From Reinekea forsetii (GTDB lineage Bacteria; Pseudomonadota; Gammaproteobacteria; Pseudomonadales; Natronospirillaceae): a stretch of 64,000 nt of DNA. The notes beneath the pieces are model-generated. The model ran no database searches and was not told the origin of the DNA. It saw only the letters and a list, made by a program, of their open reading frames with translations. The translations under genes were made by a program, and so were the position numbers. Below are positions 18,677 through 28,661 of this stretch, piece after piece. How positions within the stretch are numbered: the stretch's first letter is position 1; each line of letters starts with the position of its first letter. The stretch is taken from the NCBI RefSeq assembly GCF_002795845.1, contig NZ_CP011797.1, forward strand, positions 891,501 to 955,500, in the 5' to 3' direction.

Positions 18677-19702
18677 ATGATTAAGAAAGCTTTATTAACG
18701 ACTCTAGGTGTTGCGCTTACGTCATCACTTTTGATGTCTACGGCCCAGGCTGGAGAAGTATTAGACAAGGTAAAAGCTAAGGGTTTTGTCCAATGTGGTG
18801 TTAGCCAGGGTTTGCCTGGTTTTTCCAACACCGATGTTAATGGTGAGTGGTCTGGTCTCGACGTCGATTTTTGTCGCGGCGTAGCCGCTGCAATCTTTGG
18901 CGATGCTACTAAGGTGAAGTTTTCACCTCTGTCGGCTTCTGAGCGTTTTACTGCACTGCAGTCTGGTGAAATCGACATGTTGTCGCGTAACACCACTTGG
19001 ACTCAGACTCGTGACACGTCTTTGGGTATCAACTTTGCCGGCGTGACTTACTATGACGGTCAGGGCTTCATGGTTCGTAAAGATCTGGGTGTTAACAGTG
19101 CTTTGGAATTGGATGGTGCTTCAGTTTGTACCAACCAAGGAACAACTACCGAAGTTAACTTGGCTGACTACTTCCGTGCCAATAACATGACATTTGAACC
19201 AGTTGTGTTTGTTAAGGCAGACGAAGTTGTTGCGGCTTACGATTCAGGTCGTTGTGATGTTTACACCACCGATGCTTCTGGTCTTGCTGCTCAGCGCACC
19301 AAGCTGGCCGAACCTGCTGCACACGTAGTGCTGCCGGAAATCATCTCTAAAGAACCACTCGGACCCGCAGTTCGTCACGGTGATGATCAATTCTTCGACG
19401 TTGTTAGCTGGGTTATCAATGCCACAGTTGAAGCTGAAGAAATGGGTCTGACGTCTTCAAACATCTCTCGCCTGTTGGTTGATTCCAACTCAGCGACACC
19501 CGCGGAACTTCGATTCGTTGGTCGTGAAGGTGCTTTAGGTGAAAACCTTGGACTGGACGCCAAATGGTCTTATAACGTCATTCGCCTAGTAGGTAACTAC
19601 GGTGAAATTTGGGACCGCAACATTTCCGGTTTGGAATTGCCGCGTGGCCTGAACAATCTTTGGAACAATGGCGGCATCATGTACGCGCCACCAGTTCGTT
19701 AA
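18677..19702 (+). CDS. aapJ: General L-amino acid ABC transporter, periplasmic binding protein
   Basis: Captures amino acids in the periplasm for the AapQMP importer. 341 aa with a typical signal peptide (cleavage likely after STAQA, about residue 25). The mature part is a SBP_bac_3-type domain with GFVQCGVSQGLPGFS, GLDVDFCRGVAAAIFGD, RFTALQSGEIDMLSRNTTWT and RCDVYTTDASGLAAQR, close to rhizobial AapJ. Two or more cysteines may form a disulfide (QCGV, DFCRG). First gene of aapJQMP; the following hairpin at 19736 would allow this abundant component to exceed the permeases. Confidence 0.95.
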   Translation: MIKKALLTTLGVALTSSLLMSTAQAGEVLDKVKAKGFVQCGVSQGLPGFSNTDVNGEWSGLDVDFCRGVAAAIFGDATKVKFSPLSASERFTALQSGEIDMLSRNTTWTQTRDTSLGINFAGVTYYDGQGFMVRKDLGVNSALELDGASVCTNQGTTTEVNLADYFRANNMTFEPVVFVKADEVVAAYDSGRCDVYTTDASGLAAQRTKLAEPAAHVVLPEIISKEPLGPAVRHGDDQFFDVVSWVINATVEAEEMGLTSSNISRLLVDSNSATPAELRFVGREGALGENLGLDAKWSYNVIRLVGNYGEIWDRNISGLELPRGLNNLWNNGGIMYAPPVR

Positions 19703-19735
19703 TCGTTAAAGATTAAAAGTTGATTGGTCCTACCT

Positions 19736-19759
19736 AACCACCTCGTTACGAGGTGGTTT
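19736..19759 (+). terminator. Intercistronic hairpin after aapJ (attenuator)
   Basis: Perfect 10-bp stem AACCACCTCG / CGAGGTGGTT with a TTA loop, 34 nt after the aapJ stop, with only a short T-run. Such hairpins between a binding-protein gene and its permease genes usually cause partial termination or protect the upstream mRNA. Confidence 0.7.
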
Positions 19760-19876
19760 ACTAATAAAAAATATACAGATCAATCCAGCCTTGTATGCCA
19801 AGCTCCACAATTCTTTAGGTAAGTCAGCTGACTTCTCTACCCTCATTAGTTTATATGGAATTCCGGGAGACCCTTT

Positions 19877-21064
19877 GTGAGCGAACTGAATGCTACTAAC
19901 GCTCCGGCTAAACCCCCTTTTTGGCGAGATCCTGAAAAACGTGCCCTAGCATTTCAAATAGTGTTCTTAGCTATTGTGCTGTATATCGGTTATTCATTGG
20001 TAAACAATACCATGACCAACCTGGCATCTCAGGGAATTGCCTCCGGGTTTGGTTTTTTATCGACCAATACTGGCTTTGCCATTGCAGAAACACTCATTGA
20101 CTATAATGAGAGCTCTACCTATTTAGACTCCTTTTTTGTCGGCCTGCTCAACACCATTCTGGTGTCGGTCATTGGTATCTTTTTCGCTACTATCCTAGGC
20201 TTCAGCATGGGTATAGCCCGTCTGTCGAATAACTGGCTGATTTCGCGTTTAGCGGCCATCTATGTCGATACACTGCGTAACATCCCTCTGCTGTTGCAAC
20301 TGTTTTTCTGGTACTTTGCGGTCTTGCGACCCTTACCCAATCCGAAGCAGGCCATCGAATTCGGCAGCAATTTATTTCTCACCAATCGCGGTCTGTTTGG
20401 CCCGAAACCCATCTATGAAGCAGGCTTTGGCTGGGTTGCTATTGGCTTCGTCCTAGCGGTTATCGGTACCGTGGTCCTATTCAAATGGGCCCGAAGACGT
20501 CAAGAAGCGACTGGTGAGCTGTTTCCAGTGTACCGCACGGCGTTGGCCCTGTTGATTGGCCTGCCCCTTGTGATCGCGGCATTGAACGGTTTCCCAATGT
20601 CGTGGGATATCCCGGTCTTGAAGGGCTTTAACTTTCGTGGTGGCATGTCCCTAACACCGGAATTTTCATCGCTGGTATTTGCGTTGTCGATCTATACGTC
20701 TTCCTTTATCGCCGAGATCGTGCGTTCCGGAATACTCGCGGTCGATCAGGGTCAAACCGAAGCGGCCTTTGCCTTGGGTATCAAACCGGCCTGGACAACT
20801 CGCTTGGTCGTCGTACCGCAAGCCTTGCGGGTCATTATTCCGCCCTTAACGTCCCAATATCTCAATTTGACAAAAAACTCGTCATTGGCAGCCGCCATCG
20901 CCTATCCAGACTTGGTCGCCGTATTTGCGGGCACCGCTCTGAATCAGGTGGGTCAGGCAGTTGAAATAATGGGCATGACATTAGCCGTGTATCTATTTTT
21001 AAGTTTGACCATTTCATTCTTTATGAATTGGTATAACTCGAAAATGGCCTTGGTCGAACGCTAG
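19877..21064 (+). CDS. aapQ: General L-amino acid ABC transporter permease AapQ
   Basis: Inner-membrane permease of the His/Glu/Gln/Arg family, 395 aa. The N-terminus is cytoplasmic up to about residue 22, followed by several membrane helices; the polar-amino-acid permease domain has the EAA loop QTEAAFALGIKPAWTTRLVVVPQALRVIIPPLTSQ near residues 295-330, which contacts the ATPase. The long extra central segment is usual for AapQ. GTG start at 19877 with GGGAGA upstream. Partners are AapM (10 nt downstream) and AapP. Confidence 0.93.
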   Translation: MSELNATNAPAKPPFWRDPEKRALAFQIVFLAIVLYIGYSLVNNTMTNLASQGIASGFGFLSTNTGFAIAETLIDYNESSTYLDSFFVGLLNTILVSVIGIFFATILGFSMGIARLSNNWLISRLAAIYVDTLRNIPLLLQLFFWYFAVLRPLPNPKQAIEFGSNLFLTNRGLFGPKPIYEAGFGWVAIGFVLAVIGTVVLFKWARRRQEATGELFPVYRTALALLIGLPLVIAALNGFPMSWDIPVLKGFNFRGGMSLTPEFSSLVFALSIYTSSFIAEIVRSGILAVDQGQTEAAFALGIKPAWTTRLVVVPQALRVIIPPLTSQYLNLTKNSSLAAAIAYPDLVAVFAGTALNQVGQAVEIMGMTLAVYLFLSLTISFFMNWYNSKMALVER

Positions 21065-21074
21065 GAGTGTTGCA

Positions 21075-22190
21075 ATGACAGAACAAAAATACGCTGTTGG
21101 TCTCCACCCCAATTTGCCGCCACCGAAGCACTCGGTGGGCGCCCTGCATTGGGTTCGGTCGAGTTTTTTTAGTAGTCCGATGAATGCTATCCTGACGTTT
21201 TTCAGTTTATATCTGGTATGGCTAGTGGTTCCGCCCTTTTTGAATTGGGCGGTTTTTTCCGCAGACTGGCTCGGCGAGGATCGCAGTTCTTGCTCGCGTG
21301 AGGGTGCCTGCTGGGTGTTTATTCGAGTTTGGTACGAGCAGCTCATCTATGGTCGTTATCCCGACGAGCAAATATGGCGGATCAATCTGTCCTATATTTT
21401 AGCGATCGCAGCCGCTGCACCGCTGTTTTTTGACGCGGTATCGCGCCAAATCAAGACCGTCTTGGTGCTATTTCTGGTCGTGGTCTTTCCGGTTATCTGC
21501 TTCTACCTATACTACGGTGGCAGCTTCGGCCTGGAAATGGTTGAAACCTCGGTTTGGGGCGGCTTGTTCTTAACCCTGGTGATTGCCGTTACCGGTATCG
21601 TGATGTCTCTGCCTTTGGGTATTTTACTCGCGTTGGGACGGCGCTCTGAGATGCCGGTGGTGAAGTCAATCTGTGTGGTCTTCATCGAATTTTGGCGTGG
21701 TATCCCACTGATCACCGTGCTCTTTATGGCCTCGGTTATGTTTCCGTTGTTTGTCCCAGAAGAGATGAGCCCCGATAAGCTGGTGCGTGCTCTAATAGGC
21801 GTGGCGCTGTTTTCATCGGCCTATATGGCTGAAGTGGTCCGCGGTGGCTTGCAGGCCATGCCCAAGGGTCAGTATGAAGCTGCAGCTGCATTGGGTCTGA
21901 ACTTCTGGAAAAGCACCATGCTGATTATTTTGCCGCAGGCACTGAAAATGGTGATCCCTGGCATCGTCAATACCTTTATTGGCTTGTTTAAAGACACCAC
22001 ACTGGTCCTGATTATTGGCCTCTTCGATCTGTTGGGCATGGCCCAGCTGGCCTCGACCAATCCCGATTGGTTAGGCTTCGCCATTGAAGGCTACGTCTTT
22101 GCGGCCCTCGGCTTCTTTGTGTTTTGTTTCAGTATGAGCCGTTACTCACAACATCTGGAACGTGTCTTAGATACTGGCCACCGAAATTAA
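21075..22190 (+). CDS. aapM: General L-amino acid ABC transporter permease AapM
   Basis: Second inner-membrane permease of the Aap importer, 371 aa. It has an extended N-terminal part with helices around residues 35-55 and 105-155, then the transporter domain with the coupling EAA loop at YEAAAALGLNFWKSTMLIILPQALKMVIPG. Pairs with AapQ to form the channel. Follows aapQ by 10 nt and precedes aapP by 12 nt, so one operon. Confidence 0.93.
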   Translation: MTEQKYAVGLHPNLPPPKHSVGALHWVRSSFFSSPMNAILTFFSLYLVWLVVPPFLNWAVFSADWLGEDRSSCSREGACWVFIRVWYEQLIYGRYPDEQIWRINLSYILAIAAAAPLFFDAVSRQIKTVLVLFLVVVFPVICFYLYYGGSFGLEMVETSVWGGLFLTLVIAVTGIVMSLPLGILLALGRRSEMPVVKSICVVFIEFWRGIPLITVLFMASVMFPLFVPEEMSPDKLVRALIGVALFSSAYMAEVVRGGLQAMPKGQYEAAAALGLNFWKSTMLIILPQALKMVIPGIVNTFIGLFKDTTLVLIIGLFDLLGMAQLASTNPDWLGFAIEGYVFAALGFFVFCFSMSRYSQHLERVLDTGHRN

Positions 22191-22202
22191 GGAATCTCTG
22201 TA

Positions 22203-22970
22203 ATGACTCAATTTGTTCAACGCGACTTATCGGAAGAAGTAGTCATCCAGCTCAACCAGATGCATAAGTGGTATGGCGATTTTCATGTTTTAAAAGACAT
22301 TAATTTGTCAGTGAAGAAGGGTGAGCGGATTGTTGTGTGCGGACCATCAGGTTCCGGTAAGTCCACCATGATTCGCTGCATTAACCGTCTGGAAGAGCAT
22401 CAACAAGGCCAGATCATCGTCAATGGCACCGAGCTGACCAGTGATGTTAAGAACATCGAGGAAGTTCGTCGGGAAGTCGGAATGTGTTTTCAGCATTTCA
22501 ACTTATTTCCGCATTTGACCATTTTGGAAAACCTGACCTTGGCGCCGATGTGGGTTCGTAAGATCCCTAAAGCGGAAGCCGAAGCGACCGCCATGCATTA
22601 TCTGGAACGCGTTAAGATTCCGGACCAGGCTAAGAAGTATCCCGGCCAGCTATCCGGTGGACAACAGCAGCGCGTCGCCATTGCGCGGTCGCTCTGTATG
22701 AAGCCGAAGATTATGCTCTTTGACGAACCAACGTCGGCGCTCGATCCTGAGATGATCGCCGAGGTATTGGATGTCATGGTCGGTCTAGCGGAAGAGGGTA
22801 TGACCATGATCTGCGTAACCCACGAAATGGGTTTTGCGCGTAAAGTAGCCGATAGGGTGATCTTTATGGACGCCGGTCAAGTTATTGAAGAGAACAATCC
22901 GCAGGATTTCTTCGACAATCCTGAAAACGAGCGGACTAAGTTGTTTTTGAGCCAGATCTTGGGTCACTAA
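22203..22970 (+). CDS. aapP: General L-amino acid ABC transporter ATP-binding protein
   Basis: ATPase that drives the AapQM permease from the cytoplasmic face. 255 aa with Walker [11 protein letters not shown]-loop [12 protein letters not shown] signature [15 protein letters not shown], Walker [15 protein letters not shown] and the H-loop in CVTHEMGFA. The sequence is typical of the polar amino-acid group (GlnQ/HisP/AapP). Last gene of aapJQMP, followed by a strong bidirectional terminator. Confidence 0.96.
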   Translation: MTQFVQRDLSEEVVIQLNQMHKWYGDFHVLKDINLSVKKGERIVVCGPSGSGKSTMIRCINRLEEHQQGQIIVNGTELTSDVKNIEEVRREVGMCFQHFNLFPHLTILENLTLAPMWVRKIPKAEAEATAMHYLERVKIPDQAKKYPGQLSGGQQQRVAIARSLCMKPKIMLFDEPTSALDPEMIAEVLDVMVGLAEEGMTMICVTHEMGFARKVADRVIFMDAGQVIEENNPQDFFDNPENERTKLFLSQILGH

Positions 22971-22993
22971 ACAACCGCAGCGCCGGCCGCAAA

Positions 22994-23031
22994 AAAAAAG
23001 CCCGAGGTCCTTATGGACCTCGGGCTTTTTT
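22994..23031. terminator. Bidirectional terminator between aapP and the rhodanese gene
   Basis: Long perfect stem: GCCCGAGGTCC pairs with GGACCTCGGGC around a TTAT loop, flanked by an A-run on the left and a T-run on the right. It can end transcription of aapP (+) and of the convergent rhodanese gene (-). Confidence 0.92.
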
Positions 23032-23043
23032 GTGTCGCCAACT

Positions 23044-23286
23044 CTAGAGCATATTACTTAGCCCACCGCCATTGGTTACGTGCAGATATCCGGCTCGCTC
23101 CAGCAACGTTTTGGCCACGCCGGCCCGGCCGCCGGCGGCACAATAGACCGTGATCTCATCATCGGTAGCCATCGCCAAACCGGCATCCAACTGGATCGCT
23201 AACTGCTCGACGGGGAAATTGATTGCACCGGGTGCATGGCCGGTTTGAAACTCGGCAGGAGATCGGACATCAACTAAATGCTGCAT
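23044..23286 (-). CDS. Single-domain rhodanese-like sulfurtransferase
   Basis: 80 aa, the size of a minimal rhodanese domain. Active-site loop CAAGGR (VYCAAGGRAG) supplies the persulfide-forming Cys and the conserved Arg; VDVRSPAEFQTGHAPGAIN is the usual N-terminal signature. No signal peptide with the chosen ATG at 23286, which has AAGAGG 8 nt upstream, so a cytoplasmic GlpE-like role in sulfane-sulfur transfer is likely. A longer in-frame start exists but lies beyond the ribosome site. An AT-rich inverted repeat lies 40 bp upstream. Confidence 0.88.
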   Translation of the reverse strand: MQHLVDVRSPAEFQTGHAPGAINFPVEQLAIQLDAGLAMATDDEITVYCAAGGRAGVAKTLLERAGYLHVTNGGGLSNML

Positions 23287-23325
23287 GGCTATTACCTCTT
23301 GGGCTAACGACTTGGATTTATATAT

Positions 23326-23341
23326 ATTAGATATTACTAAT
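23326..23341. repeat. AT-rich inverted repeat upstream of the rhodanese gene
   Basis: ATTAG-ATATTA-CTAAT, a 5-bp-arm dyad in an AT-rich stretch about 40 bp upstream of the rhodanese start. AT-rich dyads are bound by sulfur-responsive ArsR-type repressors in other bacteria, but no regulator is encoded nearby and the match is not specific. Confidence 0.35.
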
Positions 23342-23406
23342 TTTAATGCAACCGATCTTTTTGGCCGCACTGTTTCTAATATGGAACAATCCTTAAATCC
23401 AATATC

Positions 23407-23952
23407 TTAGATACCCAGGCCCTGTTTCACCTCGGCACATTTTTCTGCTCCGAACAGTTGATGCACCAGCGCGAGGGCAAAGTCTATGGCGACACCGGGC
23501 CCTCGCCCAGTAATCAGATTGCCATCTATTTCAATAGCCGCACCGGTATTGGTCCATTGGCAATCGAAGGCATCGAGCGCGCCGGGAAAGCAAGTTAGCG
23601 TTCGCTGGGTGAGTAAGCCGGCGACGGCCAGAGCTTGGGGCGCCGCACAGATGGCGGCAAAGGGCCTATTATGGAGGTCCTGATCTTGCAATAGGGCGTG
23701 CAGTATTGGGTCTTCGGCGAGACTGATCGAGCCGGGTAGACCGCCGGGCAGGACAATTAGGTCAAAGCGCTGGTCTTTGATTTGAGCCAGGCTGGTGTCG
23801 GGTACCAGCTTTAGGCCTCGACTGGCTTTGATCGGGCCGGGGCGCAGACCCGCGGTGACTACCTTGGCACCGGCTCGGGTGAGGATATCGGTAATGGCAA
23901 CGGCTTCGAGCTCTTCGCAACCGTCTGCTAGGGGGACTAGTACAGTTTTCAT
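23407..23952 (-). CDS. yajL: DJ-1/PfpI family protein, YajL-like
   Basis: 181 aa, the length of E. coli YajL and human DJ-1. The N-terminal VLVPLADGCEELEAVA carries the conserved Glu, and AAICAAPQAL carries the nucleophilic/oxidisable Cys (about residue 106). The family is linked to oxidative-stress protection, chaperone activity and repair of glycated proteins; the exact reaction is disputed. It is the gene upstream of the rhodanese gene on the same strand, separated by 120 nt. Confidence 0.92.
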   Translation of the reverse strand: MKTVLVPLADGCEELEAVAITDILTRAGAKVVTAGLRPGPIKASRGLKLVPDTSLAQIKDQRFDLIVLPGGLPGSISLAEDPILHALLQDQDLHNRPFAAICAAPQALAVAGLLTQRTLTCFPGALDAFDCQWTNTGAAIEIDGNLITGRGPGVAIDFALALVHQLFGAEKCAEVKQGLGI

Positions 23953-24183
23953 GGTTGTGCTCCTGTTGTTTTATTATCCAGGATTTAACGACTGAGGCAG
24001 TGCCAGAACAGGACGTTCGGGTGTCACTTTGTCGCTGCTAGAGCACTACTGGTTAAGTTTGAACCCAGCCTTTGCCGTTGTCATCAGTTTTAAAGCGGCG
24101 GCGTCTGGGTTATTCTTGGCGCCTCTGTAGATCCGAGTTTCAGACTTGGGTTTTATAACCTCATTATGCGAGTTTCAAAATCA

Positions 24184-26763
24184 ATGGAAACAAGTTACGT
24201 ACCCGCCGCAATAGAGCGCTCTGTCCAGCAAGTATGGGCTCAAAAGCAGGTCTTTAAGGCCGTCGTCGACACCAATAAGGAGAAGTACTATTGCCTGTCG
24301 ATGTTGCCCTATCCTAGCGGTGCCTTACATATGGGCCATGTGCGCAACTATACCATTGGTGATGTGATCAGTCGTTTTCAGCGCATGCTGGGCAAAAATG
24401 TGATTCAGCCTATGGGTTGGGACGCCTTCGGGATGCCGGCCGAGAATGCGGCCATCAAACACGGCGTTGCGCCGGCCAAGTGGACCTTGGAAAATATCGA
24501 CTACATGCGTACTCAGCTCAAAAGCCTGGGCTTTGCCTACGATTGGGAGCGTGAGGTGACCACCTGTAAACCCGAATATTATCGTTGGGAACAATGGTTC
24601 TTTACCCGCCTGATGGCCAAGGACATGGCTTATAAAAAGTCGTCCTTTGTGAACTGGTGCCCACACGATATGACGGTATTGGCCAATGAACAGGTTCACG
24701 ATGGCTGTTGCTGGCGTTGTGATACCCCGGTCGAACGCAAAGAGATGGAGCAGTGGTTTGTCCGCACCACCGCCTATGCCGAAGAATTACTCAGTGAACT
24801 GGACAATCTGCCCGGTTGGCCCGAGGAAGTGAAGGCTATGCAGCGTCACTGGATTGGTAAATCCAGAGGCGTCAACTTGCAATTCGCCGTGCAGGACAGC
24901 CCGGACGTGGTTGAAGTCTATACCACTCGTCCAGACACGCTGATGGGCGTCACCTATTTGGCTGTGGCCTCGGCACACCCGTTGGCGACGGCCGCAGCGC
25001 AGTCTAATCCGGCGCTGGCGCAGTTTATCGATGAATGCCGTCAATCGACGACCTCTGAAGCCAATATGGCGACCATGGAAAAACGGGGTTGTGCTACCGG
25101 TCAGATGGCGATACACCCCTTAACCGGCAAGGCCGTGCCCATCTGGGCCGCCAATTTCGTACTTATGGATTACGGCACTGGTGCGGTTATGGCCGTGCCG
25201 GCCCACGATCAACGCGATTGGGAGTTTGCCCGCAAATACGGCTTGGCCATCGAGCAGGTCGTCGCGCCACTGGCAGACAGTGCCATAGCCTGCGATATTG
25301 AACTCGAAGCCTTTACCGAGAAGGGCCAGTTGGTCCATTCTGGCGAGTTCGACGGTTTGACCTTTGAGGCCGCCTTCGACGCAATCGCAGCCGTTTTGGT
25401 CGCACAGAACAAGGGCTCGGTTGCGACCAACTATCGGCTCAGAGACTGGGGCGTAAGTCGCCAGCGCTATTGGGGCACCCCGGTACCGGTAGTCTATGTC
25501 GATGGTGTGGCCAAGCCGGCCGAGCAGTTTCCGGTCGAGTTGCCCTATGATGTCACCATCGATGGCATCAATTCACCGATCAAAAACAATCCTGAGTTCG
25601 AGCAAACTACCTGGCAAGGGCAGCCGGCGCTGCGTGAAACCGATACCTTTGACACCTTTATGGAATCGAGTTGGTATTATGCGCGTTACTGCACGCCCCA
25701 TTACGATGAGGGCATGCTCGAGCCGGAAGAGGCCAATTATTGGCTCCCGGTCGATCAATATATCGGCGGTATTGAACACGCCACCATGCATCTGATGTAT
25801 GCCCGTTTCTTTCACAAGGCGCTGCGCGATGAAGGCCTGGTGAACTCGAACGAACCCTTTACCCGTTTGCTGTGCCAGGGCATGGTCTTGGCAGAAACTT
25901 GGTATCGGCTCGATGGCACCACCAGGGTGTGGATCAATCCTGACGCGGTGACCCCCGAGCGCGATGAGCAGGGCCGTATCGTCGCGGGCATTGAAACGGC
26001 CACTGGAGCCGCGTTGATCTACGCCGGTATGGCTAAGATGTCCAAGTCCAAAATGAACGGCAAGGATCCCCAGCAAGCGATCGATCTCTATGGGGCCGAT
26101 ACGGTCCGGCTGTTTTCAATGTTTGCCGCGCCCCCGGAACAAACCCTTGAGTGGACTGAAGCTGGCGTGCAAGGCGCAAAGCGCTTTCTCGAGCGAGTCT
26201 GGCGTGCGGTGCATCAGTTGGTTAGCGGTGACGCCCGGGTCGCGCTCGATCCGAGCCATCTCACCGCCGCCGAGAAAACGCTGCGGCGCAAGACCCATGA
26301 GACCATCGAGGGCATCACGCTCGACTTTGGTGAGCGTAAGACCTTCAATACCGCAATCGCTAAAACGATGGAGTTGCTCAATGCGGTCAATCAATTTACC
26401 GGCGACGGCGCGCAGAGTTCTGCGGTGGTAGGCGAAGCCTTGCAGGCGATCGTGGTGATGTTATCGCCTATTGTGCCGCATATCAGCCAACGTCTCTGGC
26501 AGGAACTGGGTCAGGACGGGTTGATCATCGATGCCGCTTGGCCCACAGTCGATCAGAGCGCTCTGGTTAAGGATACGCTGCTCTATGTGGTTCAGGTCAA
26601 TGGCAAGGTGAGGGCGCGGCTTGAAGTGCCCGCCAGCATGGCCAAGGACGAGGTTGAAGTCTTGGCACTTAGTGATGAACATGTGATGAAGTTTCTCGAG
26701 GGGGTAACGATTCGCAAGGTTATCGTGATCCCTAACAAGTTAATCAATATAGTGGCCAATTGA
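24184..26763 (+). CDS. leuS: Leucyl-tRNA synthetase
   Basis: Class I synthetase that charges tRNA-Leu. 859 aa, almost identical in length to the E. coli enzyme (860). HIGH motif as [16 protein letters not shown] motif as [13 protein letters not shown], a CP1 editing domain with [13 protein letters not shown], and the C-terminal anticodon-binding and tRNA-arm domain ending in [13 protein letters not shown] prefer the ATG at 24184 over one at 24166 since the product then aligns with homologues; neither has a good ribosome site. Normally followed by lptE then holA; here holA follows after 91 nt and lptE is missing. Confidence 0.97.
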   Translation: METSYVPAAIERSVQQVWAQKQVFKAVVDTNKEKYYCLSMLPYPSGALHMGHVRNYTIGDVISRFQRMLGKNVIQPMGWDAFGMPAENAAIKHGVAPAKWTLENIDYMRTQLKSLGFAYDWEREVTTCKPEYYRWEQWFFTRLMAKDMAYKKSSFVNWCPHDMTVLANEQVHDGCCWRCDTPVERKEMEQWFVRTTAYAEELLSELDNLPGWPEEVKAMQRHWIGKSRGVNLQFAVQDSPDVVEVYTTRPDTLMGVTYLAVASAHPLATAAAQSNPALAQFIDECRQSTTSEANMATMEKRGCATGQMAIHPLTGKAVPIWAANFVLMDYGTGAVMAVPAHDQRDWEFARKYGLAIEQVVAPLADSAIACDIELEAFTEKGQLVHSGEFDGLTFEAAFDAIAAVLVAQNKGSVATNYRLRDWGVSRQRYWGTPVPVVYVDGVAKPAEQFPVELPYDVTIDGINSPIKNNPEFEQTTWQGQPALRETDTFDTFMESSWYYARYCTPHYDEGMLEPEEANYWLPVDQYIGGIEHATMHLMYARFFHKALRDEGLVNSNEPFTRLLCQGMVLAETWYRLDGTTRVWINPDAVTPERDEQGRIVAGIETATGAALIYAGMAKMSKSKMNGKDPQQAIDLYGADTVRLFSMFAAPPEQTLEWTEAGVQGAKRFLERVWRAVHQLVSGDARVALDPSHLTAAEKTLRRKTHETIEGITLDFGERKTFNTAIAKTMELLNAVNQFTGDGAQSSAVVGEALQAIVVMLSPIVPHISQRLWQELGQDGLIIDAAWPTVDQSALVKDTLLYVVQVNGKVRARLEVPASMAKDEVEVLALSDEHVMKFLEGVTIRKVIVIPNKLINIVAN

Positions 26764-26854
26764 CGGCACCATCAGAGGTAGCACGCTTAGGGCTCTGGCT
26801 GACACCGGATGCCCTAGGGTGGGCCTGCTCGCACTGCGCTAACGGGGAACTCGG

Positions 26855-27880
26855 ATGAAAATTGCCGCCGCTCAATTAGCGAAAAATCTCACCTCAATGC
26901 CGCTGCCAGCGGTTATTTGGCTCAGTGGTGATGAACCTCTATTGGTCCTCGAAGCCAGTGATCTGATCCGTGCCCAGGCGAAAAAGGCGGGTATTGAAGG
27001 GCGTATCTCGATCGATGTCGATGGATCATTTGACGGTTCGGAATTGATCGCCGCCAACCAGTCCCTGTCGCTCTTTGGCGACCGGGAATTGATCGAGTTG
27101 CGCATGCACGCTAAGTTTAACGACAAGGGCCGCAAAGCCCTGATGGAATATATCGCGCAGCCCAATCCGGACAACCTGTTAGTGATCGTGTCCAATCGAC
27201 TTGAGGCTGCCCAGACTAAGGCCAAGTGGTTTTTGCAGGTGGTCGCGGCGGGCTGGTGGCTGCCGATCTGGCCAATTGAGCACAGTCAGTTGTCCGGCTG
27301 GATTCGCACCCGCATGCAGCAGGCGGGTCTGCAGCCCGAACCGGATGCGCTCACCCTGTTGGTCGATCGGGTCGATGGTAATTTGCTCGCGGCGAAACAG
27401 GAAATCGATAAGCTGCAATTGCTCGCGGGGGCTGGTCAGGTCAGCGCTGAGATGATTCTCAATAGTGTCTCAGACAGTTCGCGCTACACGGTGTTTGATC
27501 TCTCATCGGCTTTTTTGTCGGGTGATCTCACCCGAACACTGAAAATCATGCACGGCCTAGCCGGTGAAGGTATCGAGGCACCCATTGTGCTCTGGCTGAT
27601 CAGTCGAGAGCTGCGCCTGGTGATCGAGTTGTGCGAGGCCCAGGTGCACAACCAGTCGGTGCAGGAGGTCTTTAAGCGGCTGCGTATCTTCGAACAACGG
27701 CAAAAAGATTATCAATCGGCCATGCGCCGAGCGCCGGTTAACCACTATCAGCGTTGTTTGATCGCCTGTTCCAAAATCGATGCCATGATCAAAGGTCAGA
27801 CCAAGGGCGACCCGTGGACCCTTATCAGTGAAATGTTGGTGGCCATCAGCGCCCCCCAATTACCGGCCTATCAACTGTAA
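26855..27880 (+). CDS. holA: DNA polymerase III delta subunit
   Basis: Clamp-loader subunit that opens the beta sliding clamp. 341 aa, close to E. coli HolA (343). The N-terminal AAA+-like domain lacks a working P-loop, as expected; visible family features are VIWLSGDEPLLVLEASD, SLFGDRELIELR and the beta-clamp interacting region, plus the C-terminal collar domain with DPWTLISEMLV. GGGGAA lies 6 nt before the ATG. The gap to leuS is too small to encode LptE. Confidence 0.93.
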   Translation: MKIAAAQLAKNLTSMPLPAVIWLSGDEPLLVLEASDLIRAQAKKAGIEGRISIDVDGSFDGSELIAANQSLSLFGDRELIELRMHAKFNDKGRKALMEYIAQPNPDNLLVIVSNRLEAAQTKAKWFLQVVAAGWWLPIWPIEHSQLSGWIRTRMQQAGLQPEPDALTLLVDRVDGNLLAAKQEIDKLQLLAGAGQVSAEMILNSVSDSSRYTVFDLSSAFLSGDLTRTLKIMHGLAGEGIEAPIVLWLISRELRLVIELCEAQVHNQSVQEVFKRLRIFEQRQKDYQSAMRRAPVNHYQRCLIACSKIDAMIKGQTKGDPWTLISEMLVAISAPQLPAYQL

Positions 27881-27969
27881 CGCGCACTGACAATCGCGCC
27901 AGCGCAAATGGCACAGGCACTCTGCGGTCTGTGACCCAGTCGACGCCACTTATTAGCAAGGACTTTTAA

Positions 27970-28569
27970 ATGATCTATCTCACCGGGCTGACCCTGGCCT
28001 TGGGGCTGATCGTCGCGATCGGTTCGCAAAATGCCTGGGTGCTCAGCATGAGTCTGCGCGGCCAGCGGCCTTGGCCGATCGCGCTGGTCTGTATGAGCGT
28101 CGATGTCGTGCTGATGGCCATCGGCGTGGTCGCCTTCGCCCGGATTCAAGCTTGGCTGCCCGGTCTGGTGCCCTGGTTCACGGCGATGGCGGTGCTCTTG
28201 TTGGTCGTGTTAGCCTGGCAGGCTGGCCGGCGCGCGATCCGCGGCCAATCTGGCTTAACCGCCAACCTTGAGCAACCGACCCTGGGTTTGCGCCAGGCGG
28301 TGTTGGCGGCCCTGGCCATGTCGTTACTCAACCCCCATGTTTATCTGGATACCGTTGTTTTGTTGGGCAGTTTAGCGGCCGCCTCGCAACAGCCTTGGCT
28401 CTTTTGGAGCGGCAGTGCCAGCGCCTCGATCCTCTGGTTTAGTGCCTTGGCGGCGGCGGGCAAACCCTTGAGTCGCTGGCTGTCTTCGCCTCGCCGTTGG
28501 CGCCTGTTCGACACCCTGATGGCCCTGTTTATGGCCTGGATGGCGGTGGTTATGGCTTTTAAGGTTTGA
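27970..28569 (+). CDS. LysE/ArgO-type amino acid exporter
   Basis: 199-aa inner-membrane protein with about six hydrophobic segments. LALGLIVAIGSQNAWVLSMSLRG and SLLNPHVYLDTVVLLGS are the signatures of the LysE superfamily branch containing LysE and ArgO, which export lysine, arginine and toxic analogues. AAGGA lies 7 nt before the ATG. The usual LysR-type activator (ArgP/LysG) gene is not adjacent, and substrate choice cannot be read from sequence. Confidence 0.9.
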   Translation: MIYLTGLTLALGLIVAIGSQNAWVLSMSLRGQRPWPIALVCMSVDVVLMAIGVVAFARIQAWLPGLVPWFTAMAVLLLVVLAWQAGRRAIRGQSGLTANLEQPTLGLRQAVLAALAMSLLNPHVYLDTVVLLGSLAAASQQPWLFWSGSASASILWFSALAAAGKPLSRWLSSPRRWRLFDTLMALFMAWMAVVMAFKV

Positions 28570-28661
28570 GTAAAATCAACCGGCCCGACCTTTAAATCTA
28601 GGCGTCGATTTGAAAGTTTATTAGGCTGCGAGCAAATTTATAACCGGTAAGGACAGTTATT

